Shown here in pieces: positions 54,742 to 63,987 of a DNA stretch of 64,000 nt. The position numbers and the translations under genes are program-made. How positions within the stretch are numbered: position 1 is the stretch's first letter; each line of letters opens with the position of its first letter. The DNA is from Maribellus comscasis (GTDB taxonomy: Bacteria > Bacteroidota > Bacteroidia > Bacteroidales > Prolixibacteraceae), in the NCBI RefSeq assembly GCF_009762775.1, contig NZ_CP046401.1:7018001-7082000 (forward strand), in the 5' to 3' direction. The notes below the pieces were generated by a model, which made no database searches, was not told the DNA's origin, and saw nothing but the letters and a program-made list of their open reading frames with translations.

Positions 54742-56519
54742 ACGGGCTTGGTAATTTCCAGCAAAAACGGTTGTATAAATTCATCCATAAAAGGCAATAA
54801 TTCTTTTCTTACCCGCTGATGATACTCGTTTATCCAATCAATTTCTTCGGGCGTTAGTAAACTGATATCTACTAAACCGGTATCAATCGGGCAAAGCGTA
54901 AGTGTGTCGAATCCCAAAAATTTACCAAATTCAGTTTCTTCCTTTTCAACGCAAACAATCATATTCTCGGTTCGTATACCATATTGTCCTTCCCGGTACA
55001 TTGCCGGCTCGTTCGAAAGCACCATTCCGGCATCGATTGTATTTACATTAAACTCTTGTCTGATTGCCATCGGTCCTTCATGAACATTTAAAAAATGCCC
55101 TACTCCATGCCCTGTACCGTGCCCGTAATTAATACCGCTTTCCCAAAGCGCTTTTCGGGCCAGAATATCAAGATGGCATCCTTTTGTTCCAACAGGAAAA
55201 ACAGCCAGGGTCAGGCCAATCATTCCCTTTAATACCAGGGTAAAATCCTTCTTTTGGCGTTCTGTTATTTCACCCAGTGCAACAGTTCTGGTAATATCAG
55301 TCGTTCCCTGCAGATACTGGCCTCCTGAATCGAAGAGCAAAACCCCATCCTGTTCAAGCGGCAGTGCATCATCCGGACCTACGTTTAAATGTACAATTGC
55401 GCCATGACTTTTATATCCAACAATTGGAGGAAAACTTTCTCCTTTAAAATCCTCCTGTTTTGCCCTGAACTCGGCTAGTTTTCTACCAACAGAATATTCT
55501 GTAATCTTCTCTTTTCCGATATTCTGCTTTAGCCAAAAAAGAAATTCGACCAAAGCAACACCATCTTTTATCATTGCCTGGCGAAATCCTTTGAGCTCAA
55601 CTTTATTCTTCCGGGCTTTTAAAAGTGCAGTAATCGAAGTTCCTTCCGACAACACATTTCCACCTTTTTCAAGTGTTTCATAAATTGAATAATTTGCAGT
55701 TGACGGATCAATAAACACACTCTTTTTTCGAAATTCTGAAAGCCAGGGAAAAAAGTCGTCATAATTATTTACTGTAATCCTTTCTTTTTCCAATTGTTGC
55801 TGAAGCTCAACAGACATTTTATTTTTATCAACAAAAAGAATCATATCTGTTTTGCCCACGGCTGCATACCCCGTAAATACCGGATTATAATTTACATCAG
55901 AGCCACGCAGATTAAACAACCACGCCAGTTCATCGAGCATGGACACAATATGGTAATCTGCATTGTATTTTTTTAGCTCAGCAACGATTGTATCCTTTTT
56001 CTCTTTCCTCGACAAACCTGCATATTTAATTTCGAGTTCAAAAATACCATCAGCCGGAATTTCAGGCCTTTCCTCCCAAATTTTATCCAAAAGGTCGGTT
56101 GTTTTTACCAGATTTATGCCCTTTTCAACCAATACATTTTCAAAATCGCGGAAACCGTTTATCGTAACCGACTGGGCATCAATCCCCACTTTACTTCCTT
56201 CCGGCAATTTTTTAGCAAGCCAGCTTTCAGGCGAAACAGCGTTCGGAACCCGTAGCTTAAACATCTTTATTCCCGAGCCTTTTAATTGTTCTTCTGCCTG
56301 CAAAAAATAGCGTGTATCTGTCCACAAACCTGCTTCTTCCTGCGTAACTACAACTACTCCGAAAGAACCGGTAAACCCGGTAATAAACTCACGGGTTTTC
56401 CACCTGTTTGGTAAATATTCGCTGGAATGTGGGTCGGTTCCCGAAATATAATATGCATCCAGATTTTGTTTTAACATTTCCAGGCGCAGCGCCTTAACTC
56501 TCATTCTAATTTCGTTCAT
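54738..56519 (-). CDS. Xaa-Pro aminopeptidase (M24 family)
   Basis: The protein has 593 residues from the ATG at 56519; an upstream ATG at 56540 would overlap the Nudix gene further. The N-terminal creatinase-like domains are followed by the pita-bread domain with metal ligands LLFDSGGQYLQGTTDITRT (Asp pair), HGTGHGVGHFLNVHEGP (His), NEPAMY (Glu) and RTENM (Glu). It removes N-terminal residues before proline in cytoplasmic peptides. The C-terminal extension ending at EITKPV matches the long aminopeptidase P2 form. Confidence 0.92.
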   Translation of the reverse strand: MNEIRMRVKALRLEMLKQNLDAYYISGTDPHSSEYLPNRWKTREFITGFTGSFGVVVVTQEEAGLWTDTRYFLQAEEQLKGSGIKMFKLRVPNAVSPESWLAKKLPEGSKVGIDAQSVTINGFRDFENVLVEKGINLVKTTDLLDKIWEERPEIPADGIFELEIKYAGLSRKEKKDTIVAELKKYNADYHIVSMLDELAWLFNLRGSDVNYNPVFTGYAAVGKTDMILFVDKNKMSVELQQQLEKERITVNNYDDFFPWLSEFRKKSVFIDPSTANYSIYETLEKGGNVLSEGTSITALLKARKNKVELKGFRQAMIKDGVALVEFLFWLKQNIGKEKITEYSVGRKLAEFRAKQEDFKGESFPPIVGYKSHGAIVHLNVGPDDALPLEQDGVLLFDSGGQYLQGTTDITRTVALGEITERQKKDFTLVLKGMIGLTLAVFPVGTKGCHLDILARKALWESGINYGHGTGHGVGHFLNVHEGPMAIRQEFNVNTIDAGMVLSNEPAMYREGQYGIRTENMIVCVEKEETEFGKFLGFDTLTLCPIDTGLVDISLLTPEEIDWINEYHQRVRKELLPFMDEFIQPFLLEITKPV

Positions 56520-57039
56520 TTTGAAAATATTGTTGTACAAAATGTTTTATTGAAGGGGCGGGAATATCGTTGTAATCTATTTCCTGCTCACTATAAAATT
56601 TATAATCAAGGATATCATCCATTGCACGAAGACCTTGGGTTGTTTCGGGAATAACTTTAAATGCCAGATCGATGGTAAAAACACTAAAGTCTGAAAAAAT
56701 ATACTCGTTGGGTGCAGAACCAAGATAATGAAATGACTGAACCTTTAATCCCAGTTCTTCATATAACTCTCTTTTTAATGCATTTTCAACAGTTTCCCCC
56801 GGGTCGACAAAACCTCCCGGCAAATCAAGCTTTCCATAACCAGGGTCAATGCCTCGTTTGGTTAACATTAGCTTTCCTTCATCGTTCACAACCAATGCAG
56901 CAACTGCTGCAGAAGAATTTGCAAAATAATGAAAACCGCAAGTTTTACACTTTAACGACCTTTCTCCGGCCACTTTAAAATCAGAAGAACCGCACTTTGG
57001 ACAAAAACGCATTACCTTTAGAGGATGGGTATCTCGCAT
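56506..57039 (-). CDS. Nudix hydrolase with N-terminal zinc ribbon
   Basis: The protein has 177 residues from the ATG at 57039, which overlaps the upstream esterase stop as TGATG. A zinc ribbon (CPKCG...CKTCG) is followed by the Nudix box GGFVDPGETVENALKRELYEELGL. This layout occurs in NADH pyrophosphatase-like enzymes (NudC type) but the protein is shorter, so another dinucleotide or nucleotide substrate is possible. Its last 14 bases overlap the aminopeptidase start, so the three genes are tightly coupled. Confidence 0.88.
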   Translation of the reverse strand: MRDTHPLKVMRFCPKCGSSDFKVAGERSLKCKTCGFHYFANSSAAVAALVVNDEGKLMLTKRGIDPGYGKLDLPGGFVDPGETVENALKRELYEELGLKVQSFHYLGSAPNEYIFSDFSVFTIDLAFKVIPETTQGLRAMDDILDYKFYSEQEIDYNDIPAPSIKHFVQQYFQNERN

Positions 57040-57941
57040 CAGTCGATTATTTTCTGAGCTTTTAGCCATGAATAAAACAATTCCGGCCACTGATTAACGG
57101 GTAAATCTTGTTTGTACATGCCAAAACCATGTCCCCCATCTTTAAAAATATGCAATTCCGCAGGTACACCATTTTCTTTCATCGCCAAATAAAACTCTAT
57201 AGAATTTCTTGGAGGAACAGCACCATCGTCGTCAGCCAATATAAAAAATGTAGGAGGTGTCTCCGGTGTAACCTGCATTTCGTTTGAATATTCGGAAATC
57301 ATTTTCCAATCGTGTCCTTCACCAATAAGATTCACCCTCGATCCCATATGTCCAAATGCTTCCCTAAGTGTTATCACAGGATACAACAACAACATAAAAT
57401 CAGGCCGGCAGCTTATTTGTTCAATTGCATCATTGCTTTTTTTATTTCCATAATCAAAATGGGTACCTACAGTAGAAGCTAAATGACCTCCGGCGGAAGA
57501 ACCTGCAATTCCAATCTTCTCGGGATTTATCCCCCACTCTGCTGCATTTTTTCTAACAATACGCACAGCACGTTTTGCATCAGTCGACGGAACTTCGTGA
57601 TTCCCATATGGCAATCGGTATTTCAAAACGATTCCGGCCACACCTTTTGAAGCCAGCCATTTTGCCATATCGTATCCCTCATGATCCATTGCCTCTATGA
57701 CATAACCACCGCCGGGACAAATAACTACAGCAGCACCTGTGTTATTTTCTTTTTCAGGGAGATAGACATACATTTCTGCTTCAGAAACATTTCTCACCCG
57801 AACACCGTCATATTTTTCCTCCGGCTCTTTCATTCCATTATCATTTGGGGCACCGTTGGGCCATACTTTAAGGGTTTTATCCTGTGCAAACGAGTTTACA
57901 TTTATTATCACCAGCAAAATGAGCGTTATTTTTTTAATCAT
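57039..57941 (-). CDS. Exported alpha/beta-hydrolase (esterase/lipase type)
   Basis: The 300-residue protein has a signal peptide (cleavage near NSFAQ). The oxyanion loop is CPGGGY, the nucleophile elbow GSSAGGH (Ser149), a late ADDDGAVPP provides the Asp, and GGHGFGM the catalytic His. It is similar to carbohydrate acetyl- or feruloyl-esterases found in glycan loci. Here it is beside housekeeping genes, and its translation is coupled to the Nudix gene. The substrate is unknown. Confidence 0.83.
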   Translation of the reverse strand: MIKKITLILLVIINVNSFAQDKTLKVWPNGAPNDNGMKEPEEKYDGVRVRNVSEAEMYVYLPEKENNTGAAVVICPGGGYVIEAMDHEGYDMAKWLASKGVAGIVLKYRLPYGNHEVPSTDAKRAVRIVRKNAAEWGINPEKIGIAGSSAGGHLASTVGTHFDYGNKKSNDAIEQISCRPDFMLLLYPVITLREAFGHMGSRVNLIGEGHDWKMISEYSNEMQVTPETPPTFFILADDDGAVPPRNSIEFYLAMKENGVPAELHIFKDGGHGFGMYKQDLPVNQWPELFYSWLKAQKIID

Positions 57942-57943
57942 AA

Positions 57944-58480
57944 TTATTTCGATTTTGATCCTACAAAGTAATGTTCTTTTTCTGAGAATAAAATATTAAA
58001 AGTGGTTAACGAGCCATAAATCCGGGTAATATATTGTTGAATATTAACTTTTTCCTCATCGGTTAAAACACTGTGGCTGTTTATGTTTTGTTCTAAAACC
58101 CGCAAACGATCACGCAACATTACAATTTTGTGAAAAAAGGCTTCAGCCGGGATTTCTTTTGGTTTTAATTCTTTATTTGCCGGTTGCAAAAGCATGGTTC
58201 CGCCTTTCCATTTTTCACCCAATGGAACCACTTCGTTCAACGCGCCATATTGATCTAAAACATAACTCATTACCTTTTCAATTTCAGCAATTGTGAGCCC
58301 GGTTTTAGCAGAAACCTCTTCATTTTTCTGAATAACCTTTAAATCAGTATTCCGCTTTGTAATTTCAATTTTGCCACCGCGTTCAAAAAAAATTTCGTAT
58401 GCTGTTAAGTTATTTTTACTTACTATTCCTTCCCCGTAACGCGGATGATCTACCCGGGTTCCCACTGTTAATTCTTCCAT
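57944..58480 (-). CDS. Conserved hypothetical protein with CarD/Tudor-like N-terminal domain
   Basis: The protein has 178 residues from the ATG at 58480; a longer frame to 58543 lacks homology-like sequence. Residues 1-50 (VGTRVDHPRYGEGIVSKNN, then FFERGGKIEI) resemble the small SH3-like barrel of CarD/Mfd RNA-polymerase-interacting domains. The rest is helical and charged, with a C-terminal TTFNILFSEKEHYFVG. It could bind RNA polymerase or nucleic acid, but that is a guess. It is divergent from the LysE-type gene. Confidence 0.7.
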   Translation of the reverse strand: MEELTVGTRVDHPRYGEGIVSKNNLTAYEIFFERGGKIEITKRNTDLKVIQKNEEVSAKTGLTIAEIEKVMSYVLDQYGALNEVVPLGEKWKGGTMLLQPANKELKPKEIPAEAFFHKIVMLRDRLRVLEQNINSHSVLTDEEKVNIQQYITRIYGSLTTFNILFSEKEHYFVGSKSK

Positions 58481-58580
58481 AATGTTTTTGTTTGATAATT
58501 TAAATGTAAAAATATTTATTTCAACTGATAAATTACTATTCAAATATCTGATTCGTTCACAAAAATTTTACTTTTATAAC

Positions 58581-59219
58581 ATGATTTTTGAATTTATTGT
58601 TAAAGGAATAATAATAGGATTTCTTTCGTCTCTTCCTGTAGGCCCGATAAGCATTTTAATCATTCAAAGAACAATTGGAAACAGTAGAAACTCCGGTTTT
58701 TATTCGGGAATCGGAGCTGCCACTTCCGATACTGTTTATGCCACAGTAGCTGGTTTTAGCCTCTCAATCATAATTGATTTTATCCGTGTAAACGAGATCT
58801 ATTTAAAAATAGGGGGTTCAATGGTTTTAATTCTTCTGGGAATAGTTATTTTCTTTAACCATCCTGAAAAAAGAATTGAGAAATTGAATAGTAAACCCAA
58901 TACTTTAGTAAAAAATATCTTCACAACATTCCTGCTCACTTTTACAAATCCGCTCGTTGTTTTTTTACACATTGGGATATTTACCGCTTTTGGAGTTATT
59001 TTGCATGTTGCACGTCTCAATCAGGCCATTTTTATTCTTGCGGGCTTTTTTGTTGGCGCAGTTTTCTGGTGGTTTATTTTAACCGGATTTGTTAGCTTGT
59101 TAAAGAACAGGATCAATACAAAAATTTATTTTTGGTTTAACAAAATAGCCGGAGCGGCAATTGTTATCGTTGTTCTGGTTTCTCTGACAATTGTACTAAT
59201 CCGTAATATCGGAATCTGA
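58581..59219 (+). CDS. LysE/RhtB-family exporter
   Basis: The 212-residue protein has about six membrane helices. It shows the family opening (GIIIGFLSSLPVGPISILIIQRTI) and the central TNPLVVFLHIGIF segment. It should export amino acids or related small molecules. The ATG at 58581 is used; the upstream frame start at 58482 is not an ATG and adds unlikely residues. It converges on the SDR gene with an 11-bp gap. Confidence 0.87.
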   Translation: MIFEFIVKGIIIGFLSSLPVGPISILIIQRTIGNSRNSGFYSGIGAATSDTVYATVAGFSLSIIIDFIRVNEIYLKIGGSMVLILLGIVIFFNHPEKRIEKLNSKPNTLVKNIFTTFLLTFTNPLVVFLHIGIFTAFGVILHVARLNQAIFILAGFFVGAVFWWFILTGFVSLLKNRINTKIYFWFNKIAGAAIVIVVLVSLTIVLIRNIGI

Positions 59220-59230
59220 AGAAAGGAACA

Positions 59231-60034
59231 TCAACGGAGTGGAGAATCGGGTTCGCTGGCAAACATTCTGTACATCACACCATCGACCAAATCAGCCCAC
59301 ATTTTAGCCATAAAAACGGTAAGCTTCCCTTCCACTACAGTCAGGATAATTTTCCGTCTTCTTCTTTTTACCGCCCTGTATATGTGACCAGCACATTCCT
59401 CTGCCGACATCATTTTATTTTCATCCCGGGGTGTTTCTCCCTGCTGCCGGCCATCGGCTACCAACGCCGATTTGCGTATTTCGGAAGAAGTAAAGCCCGG
59501 AGCAGCAACAAGTACGTGTAATCCCGAACGCCGGTTTTCGACCCGAACTGTATCTAAAAAACCACGTACGGCAAATTTTGATGCTGAATAACCTGTTCTC
59601 CCCGGTAAACCGACATAACCACCTACCGAAATAACACCCACCAAAGAACCTTTACTTTCCAGCAAATGAGGCAAAGCAAATTTTGTACAATACACTGTTC
59701 CCCAATAGTTAACATCCATGGTTTTATGTAATACTGAAAGCTCAACATTTTCAAAAATAGCGCGCATCGAAATCCCGGCATTATTGATCAGAACGTCAAT
59801 TTTACCAAATCTCTCTATTGCTTTATCAATCAGATTTTTACAATCATCAACCAATGAAACATCGGTTTTTACAGAAAGTATATTCGTATTTTTTAATTCT
59901 TTTTCCAGTGCATGTAACCTTTCAATCCTTCTTGCAGCAAGCACAAGATCCCATCCTTCGGCTGCATACTTTTGAGCCAATGCTTTTCCAATTCCCGATG
60001 ACGCACCGGTTATAACAACAACTTTATTTTGCAT
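59231..60034 (-). CDS. Short-chain dehydrogenase/reductase
   Basis: The 267-residue protein has the cofactor motif TGASSGIG, NNAGIS, an active-site YSASK and the serine in VISVGGYVG. The arginine-rich beta2 end (AARRIERL) suggests NADPH. This SDR subgroup (DHRS7B-like) often acts on lipids or ketones; the substrate is unknown. Confidence 0.9.
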   Translation of the reverse strand: MQNKVVVITGASSGIGKALAQKYAAEGWDLVLAARRIERLHALEKELKNTNILSVKTDVSLVDDCKNLIDKAIERFGKIDVLINNAGISMRAIFENVELSVLHKTMDVNYWGTVYCTKFALPHLLESKGSLVGVISVGGYVGLPGRTGYSASKFAVRGFLDTVRVENRRSGLHVLVAAPGFTSSEIRKSALVADGRQQGETPRDENKMMSAEECAGHIYRAVKRRRRKIILTVVEGKLTVFMAKMWADLVDGVMYRMFASEPDSPLR

Positions 60035-60182
60035 AAAAATTTAAGGTAGACCGTTTTGGCAAAGTCACAACAGTAATTTTGGTGCAAAGTAAGAAATTTT
60101 CCTGTATTAAAAAGGGCCAACTTTGCTTTTATCCATCATATTTCGTTGCGCTTTTTTAGATTTTGAGGTGAAAAACATATAA
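60035..60182. other. Intergenic stretch with no recognised feature
   Basis: AT-rich sequence between the SDR start and the MITE copy. Near matches to TAnnTTTG on the minus strand around 60074 and 60090 each miss one position. Together with the MITE it fills the 366-bp gap 60035-60400. Confidence 0.4.
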
Positions 60183-60381
60183 AAAAGAGGCTGTCCCAAA
60201 AGTAAAATAAATTAAAATGAAACTTTCATTTTATAACCGGCTTTCGTTTTATCCCTCCAAACCTCCCCTAAAGTGGGAGGCTTAAAGTCCCCTACAGGGG
60301 ATTTAGGGTAAGAAACAAAGCGGTTACTTACGAATTGTAAGTTAATCCCATTATGAAATAACTTTTTGGACAACCTCTTTT
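60183..60381. mobile_element. MITE-like element, copy 2
   Basis: This is the same element as at 17093-17287, in the same orientation. The left terminal repeat has two changes (AAAAGAGGCTGTCCCAAAAGT) and the right is intact. It has no coding capacity. It ends 19 bp before the stop codon of the oxidoreductase gamma gene, so, like copy 1, it lies just beyond the 3' end of a minus-strand operon. Confidence 0.85.
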
Positions 60382-60400
60382 CCCAATCACTTTAAGAAAT

Positions 60401-60952
60401 TCAAACAGCCTGTACTGTTTCAACAATATCCTGACCTTTTTTTATAGCTTCCAGATTAAGGGGAATCAACTTATGATACCTTTCCGGCAGAGACTTTTGA
60501 AGACCTTTTTCAACATTATCCAAAGAAAGAATTGGCCTTACTTTGAGGTAACTTCCAAAAACTATCATATTAAAAACCTTTGGATTTCCCATATCAACCG
60601 CCGTTTTAGTCCCCTCTACCTTATAGATATTTATATCAGTTCGGGTTGGCGGATGAATAACGCCGTTAGGATCGTACAACAGCGTACCACCGGGTTTTAC
60701 TGCTTTTTCAAATTTATCCATACTCTGCTGATTCAGAATAATGGCAGTGTCGAATTCCTGCAAAATAGGTGAACTAATTCTTGTATCGCTCACAATTACA
60801 GTTACGTTGGCAGTTCCGCCACGCATTTCCGGCCCGTAAGAAGGAAACCAGGTAACTTCCTTGTCTTCCATAATTCCCGAATAAGCAAGAATTTTTCCCA
60901 TCGAAAGTACACCCTGTCCTCCAAATCCCGCAATTATAATTTCTTCTGTCAT
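60401..60952 (-). CDS. 2-oxoacid:ferredoxin oxidoreductase, gamma subunit
   Basis: The protein has 183 residues from the ATG at 60952. An open frame extends upstream into the beta gene, but the family start MTEEIIIAGFGGQGVLSMGKIL is clear. The GFGGQG loop and the RGGTANVTVIVSD segment identify the pyruvate/ketoisovalerate oxidoreductase catalytic domain. It works with the alpha and beta subunits and the small ferredoxin to convert 2-oxoacids to acyl-CoA with reduced ferredoxin. Confidence 0.93.
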   Translation of the reverse strand: MTEEIIIAGFGGQGVLSMGKILAYSGIMEDKEVTWFPSYGPEMRGGTANVTVIVSDTRISSPILQEFDTAIILNQQSMDKFEKAVKPGGTLLYDPNGVIHPPTRTDINIYKVEGTKTAVDMGNPKVFNMIVFGSYLKVRPILSLDNVEKGLQKSLPERYHKLIPLNLEAIKKGQDIVETVQAV

Positions 60953-60963
60953 AATTTTTGCTT

Positions 60964-61752
60964 TTAATTTTTTGAAACAGGTTCTCCTTTCACACCATCT
61001 TTTAAATCTCCCAGCGGATAAAACGGAAACATATTGTCTTCCATCCATTTGTTTGCTGCAACCGGTGTCATTTTCCAACCGGAGTTGCAGGTTGAGACTA
61101 CTTCAATAAAAGAGGTACCTTTTTTTGCCAGCACATTTTGAATACCTTTTTTTATGGCACGTTTACATTTGCGAACTGAGGCAGCATTGTGAACTGCCTG
61201 ACGCGTAACATATGAAGTTCCGGGAAGTTGAGCAATCAACTCAGTAATTTTCATCGGGTATCCGTTCAAATCGGCATTTCTTCCGAAAGGCGTTGTTGAA
61301 GTCACCATTCCGTCTAATGTTGTTGGGGCCATTTGACCACCGGTCATTCCGTAAATTCCGTTGTTGATAAAAACAACAAGTATATTCTCGCCACGGTTAC
61401 AGGCATGCATAATTTCTCCTGACCCAATCGACGCCAGGTCTCCATCGCCCTGGTAGGTAAACACAAACTTATCAGGATTTAAGCGGGCCACTCCTGTTGC
61501 AACTGCCGGGGCCCTTCCATGAGCAGCTTCCTGCCAGTCCACATCAATGTAATTGTAAGCAAACACCGCACAACCTACAGGTGCTATTCCAACTGTTCTT
61601 TCCTGAATGCCCAGTTCGCCTATTAATTCAGCAATTACTTTATGAACAACTCCGTGAGAGCACCCCGGACAATAGTGCATTATTGTATCGGTCTGAACCT
61701 GTGATTTGTCGTAGACCAGATTTTCCGGTTTAATAATATCTTTTAACTCCAT
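60964..61752 (-). CDS. 2-oxoacid:ferredoxin oxidoreductase, beta (thiamine diphosphate) subunit
   Basis: The protein has 262 residues from the ATG at 61752, overlapping the alpha gene by 23 bp. YCPGCSHGVVHKV and the thiamine diphosphate motif GDGDLASIGSGEIMHACNRGENILVVFINN are clear. It binds the cofactor that attacks the 2-oxoacid. Confidence 0.94.
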   Translation of the reverse strand: MELKDIIKPENLVYDKSQVQTDTIMHYCPGCSHGVVHKVIAELIGELGIQERTVGIAPVGCAVFAYNYIDVDWQEAAHGRAPAVATGVARLNPDKFVFTYQGDGDLASIGSGEIMHACNRGENILVVFINNGIYGMTGGQMAPTTLDGMVTSTTPFGRNADLNGYPMKITELIAQLPGTSYVTRQAVHNAASVRKCKRAIKKGIQNVLAKKGTSFIEVVSTCNSGWKMTPVAANKWMEDNMFPFYPLGDLKDGVKGEPVSKN

Positions 61753-62851
61753 AACTAATCTCCCATGAAAATTTTTCTTCCAACGCTTCAACAACTTCAC
61801 CCGGTGCAGGAATAATTCCCCCCATCCGGCCAAAATGCTCAACCCGGGTATTTTTCCCGGCTTCATATACTGCTAATTTGATGTCTTCAATCATTTGCCC
61901 CGCACTCATCTCAACCGATAAAAATCCTTTTGCTTTTTCAGCCAGTCTATTTATCGCCTTTTTAGGAAAAGGAAAAAGTGTTATCGGGCGAAGCAAACCG
62001 ACTTTCAAACCTTTTGCACGCGCAATTTCAACTGATTTCTGACACACCCGCGAGGAAGTTCCAAATGCCACCAAAATATATTCAGCATCGTCACACCTAA
62101 TCTCTTCATACCGGCAATCCTCTTCTTCCATCTGTTTGTATTTCTGCTGAAAACGCAGATTATTGGCTTCCATTTTTGCAGAATCCATTTCCAGCGAAGT
62201 CACAACATTTCGCTCTCTGTCTGTAGTTTTCCCCACGGTTGCCCAGGCACCCGACTTTGTTTTGACTTCCTCATCCGTCCAACGGGGCTTAAAATCAGCC
62301 AGTTCCACTCTCTCCATCATTTGACCGATAGCACCATCGGTTAAGATCATTGCCGGATTACGGTATTTAAAAGCCAGTTCAAACCCCAGATCAACAAAAT
62401 CATTCATCTCCTGAACCGACGCAGGCGCCAAAACAATCATCTTATAATCACCATGGCCACCTCCTTTTACCGATTGGAAATAATCGGCCTGCGAGGGCTG
62501 GATAGTTCCAAGGCCAGGTCCACCGCGCTGTACATTAATTATTAAACAGGGTAACTCGGCTCCGGCAATGTATGAGATTCCTTCAGCCATTAAACTAATT
62601 CCCGGACTGGAAGAGGAAGTCATTACTTTTTTCCCGGAACCTGCAGCTCCGTAAACCATGTTAATAGAAGCCACTTCGCTTTCGGCCTGTAAAACCGTCA
62701 TTCCTGTTTCGTTCCAGGGCTGACGCGCCATAAGTGTCTCCATAACTTCTGACTGAGGTGTAATGGGATAACCGAAATATCCGTCGCATCCACAGCGGAT
62801 GGCGGCTTCGGCCAGCACCTCATTTCCTTTCATTAATCTTAATTCTCCCAT
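61730..62851 (-). CDS. vorB: 2-oxoacid:ferredoxin oxidoreductase, alpha subunit (VorB/KorA type)
   Basis: The 373-residue protein has the pyrimidine-binding domain with GYPITPQSEVMETL and TSSSSPGISLMAEG, and a C-terminal domain II with SVEMSAGQMIEDIKLAV. The four-gene layout (ferredoxin, alpha, beta, gamma) is that of branched-chain 2-ketoisovalerate or 2-oxoglutarate oxidoreductases. The choice between these substrates is uncertain. These enzymes can also run reductively to make amino-acid precursors in anaerobes. Confidence 0.9.
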   Translation of the reverse strand: MGELRLMKGNEVLAEAAIRCGCDGYFGYPITPQSEVMETLMARQPWNETGMTVLQAESEVASINMVYGAAGSGKKVMTSSSSPGISLMAEGISYIAGAELPCLIINVQRGGPGLGTIQPSQADYFQSVKGGGHGDYKMIVLAPASVQEMNDFVDLGFELAFKYRNPAMILTDGAIGQMMERVELADFKPRWTDEEVKTKSGAWATVGKTTDRERNVVTSLEMDSAKMEANNLRFQQKYKQMEEEDCRYEEIRCDDAEYILVAFGTSSRVCQKSVEIARAKGLKVGLLRPITLFPFPKKAINRLAEKAKGFLSVEMSAGQMIEDIKLAVYEAGKNTRVEHFGRMGGIIPAPGEVVEALEEKFSWEISYGVKRYY

Positions 62852-62977
62852 TTTATATCTGATATTTATTTCGGTTTCAATTTTAACTCCTGTCGCTCTA
62901 TTAAAACTTCCTTACCCGAAGGGGACAAAATCGGAACGAATCAAAGACAGGTATGCTGAATCAAATTAATTTTGTAC

Positions 62978-63202
62978 CTATACCTTCACCCTGTAAATCG
63001 TTAAACAGGTATCAGGGCAAACAACACCACAATTGGAACAACCTATACAATTTTCAGGATTTTCCATATACGAATAATGATAACCGCGGCTGTTCACTTC
63101 TTTATGTAAAGCCAAAACTTCATGCGGACATTCATTTACACAAACACCGCATCCTTTACATCCCTCCTTGTCAACCACAACTGCTCCTTTAACTTTTGCC
63201 AT
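62978..63202 (-). CDS. Two-[4Fe-4S] ferredoxin subunit of the 2-oxoacid oxidoreductase
   Basis: The 74-residue protein has two cluster motifs: CKGCGVCVNECP near the N terminus and CIGCSNCGVVCP in the second half. It is the electron-transfer subunit and the first gene of the operon, 126 bp before the alpha gene. Confidence 0.94.
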   Translation of the reverse strand: MAKVKGAVVVDKEGCKGCGVCVNECPHEVLALHKEVNSRGYHYSYMENPENCIGCSNCGVVCPDTCLTIYRVKV

Positions 63203-63420
63203 TTTGTTGATTTTTCTGATAAATTTAAAAAGCTTTCTGTTTAAAAAAACCCATAAAAATCAGGTTATACCCAAATATTTTTGTGTGGTGAAAATCTTTA
63301 AAAGAAATGAATAGTTTCCTGTCAGATTATTAAAATATCACAACAAATAATTCGAGTTTGATTTTTCTAAACAAAACTATTTTTATTCAAGCAAAAAGAA
63401 TGCAACTAATGTTGCGAATT

Positions 63421-63987
63421 TTAGATTTTATAAAGGAAACGCGTTAAAATGTTGCGGTGAATTCCGAGATAAGATGCAATATGTTGCCGCTGCAGTTTTG
63501 CGCCAAGTTCAGGGTTTTCATTAAAAAACTTACGAATACGTTCCTCGGCATTTAATGACTGAAAAGAATGAATTCTGTCCATCGCCTGGATGTAACTTTC
63601 TTCTGCCAGTATTCGAACCGTTCTTTCAAACATTCTGTCGGAATCGAGCAACGTTTTAAATTCACCCTTATCAAAATACAAAAGTTCGGAGTCTTCGTAG
63701 GCTTTTATCGACTCGGTTGAGTCTTTACCGGTATAAAAACCACGGTGGTTACTTACAATAAAATTGTTTGGAGGAAAGAAAAACCGCGAAATCCATTCAA
63801 TACCGCTTTCTGCAACATAAGTAGCGTAAAGCAGTCCGCTTATTAAAATTCCTATTTTATTTGTTTGCTCCCCGTAATCAATAAAACAATCTCCTTTTTT
63901 TAGTGACACCGGTTCATTTTTCAAATCGAGTTTCGAGATAAGTTCAAGAGTTAAATTGTAACGGGATATTACTTTGTTTTTATCCAT
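63421..63987 (-). CDS. Crp/Fnr-family transcriptional regulator
   Basis: The 188-residue protein has a cyclic-nucleotide-binding-like beta-barrel at about 25-110 (KKGDCFIDYGEQTNKIGILISGLLYA), a dimer helix (about 115-145), and a C-terminal helix-turn-helix with LQRQHIASYLGIHRNILTRF. No cysteine cluster for an FNR-type Fe-S centre is seen. It ends soon after the recognition helix, as is usual for the Bacteroidota subgroup. It lies 218 bp upstream of the ferredoxin gene on the same strand, but no link is shown. Confidence 0.9.
   Translation of the reverse strand: MDKNKVISRYNLTLELISKLDLKNEPVSLKKGDCFIDYGEQTNKIGILISGLLYATYVAESGIEWISRFFFPPNNFIVSNHRGFYTGKDSTESIKAYEDSELLYFDKGEFKTLLDSDRMFERTVRILAEESYIQAMDRIHSFQSLNAEERIRKFFNENPELGAKLQRQHIASYLGIHRNILTRFLYKI

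Noticed and set aside
58569..58576. TAnnTTTG-like box (TACTTTTA) for the LysE-type gene
   Set aside because: It would place the transcript start at or after the start codon and misses the consensus at the last base.
58482..58580. Long N terminus of the LysE-type exporter
   Set aside because: It lacks an ATG start and adds residues not expected in the family; it would also overlap the divergent promoter region.
60953..61078. Extended start of the gamma subunit into the beta gene
   Set aside because: The extra residues are a shadow of the beta-subunit 3' end; the conserved GFGGQG domain begins right after the ATG at 60952.
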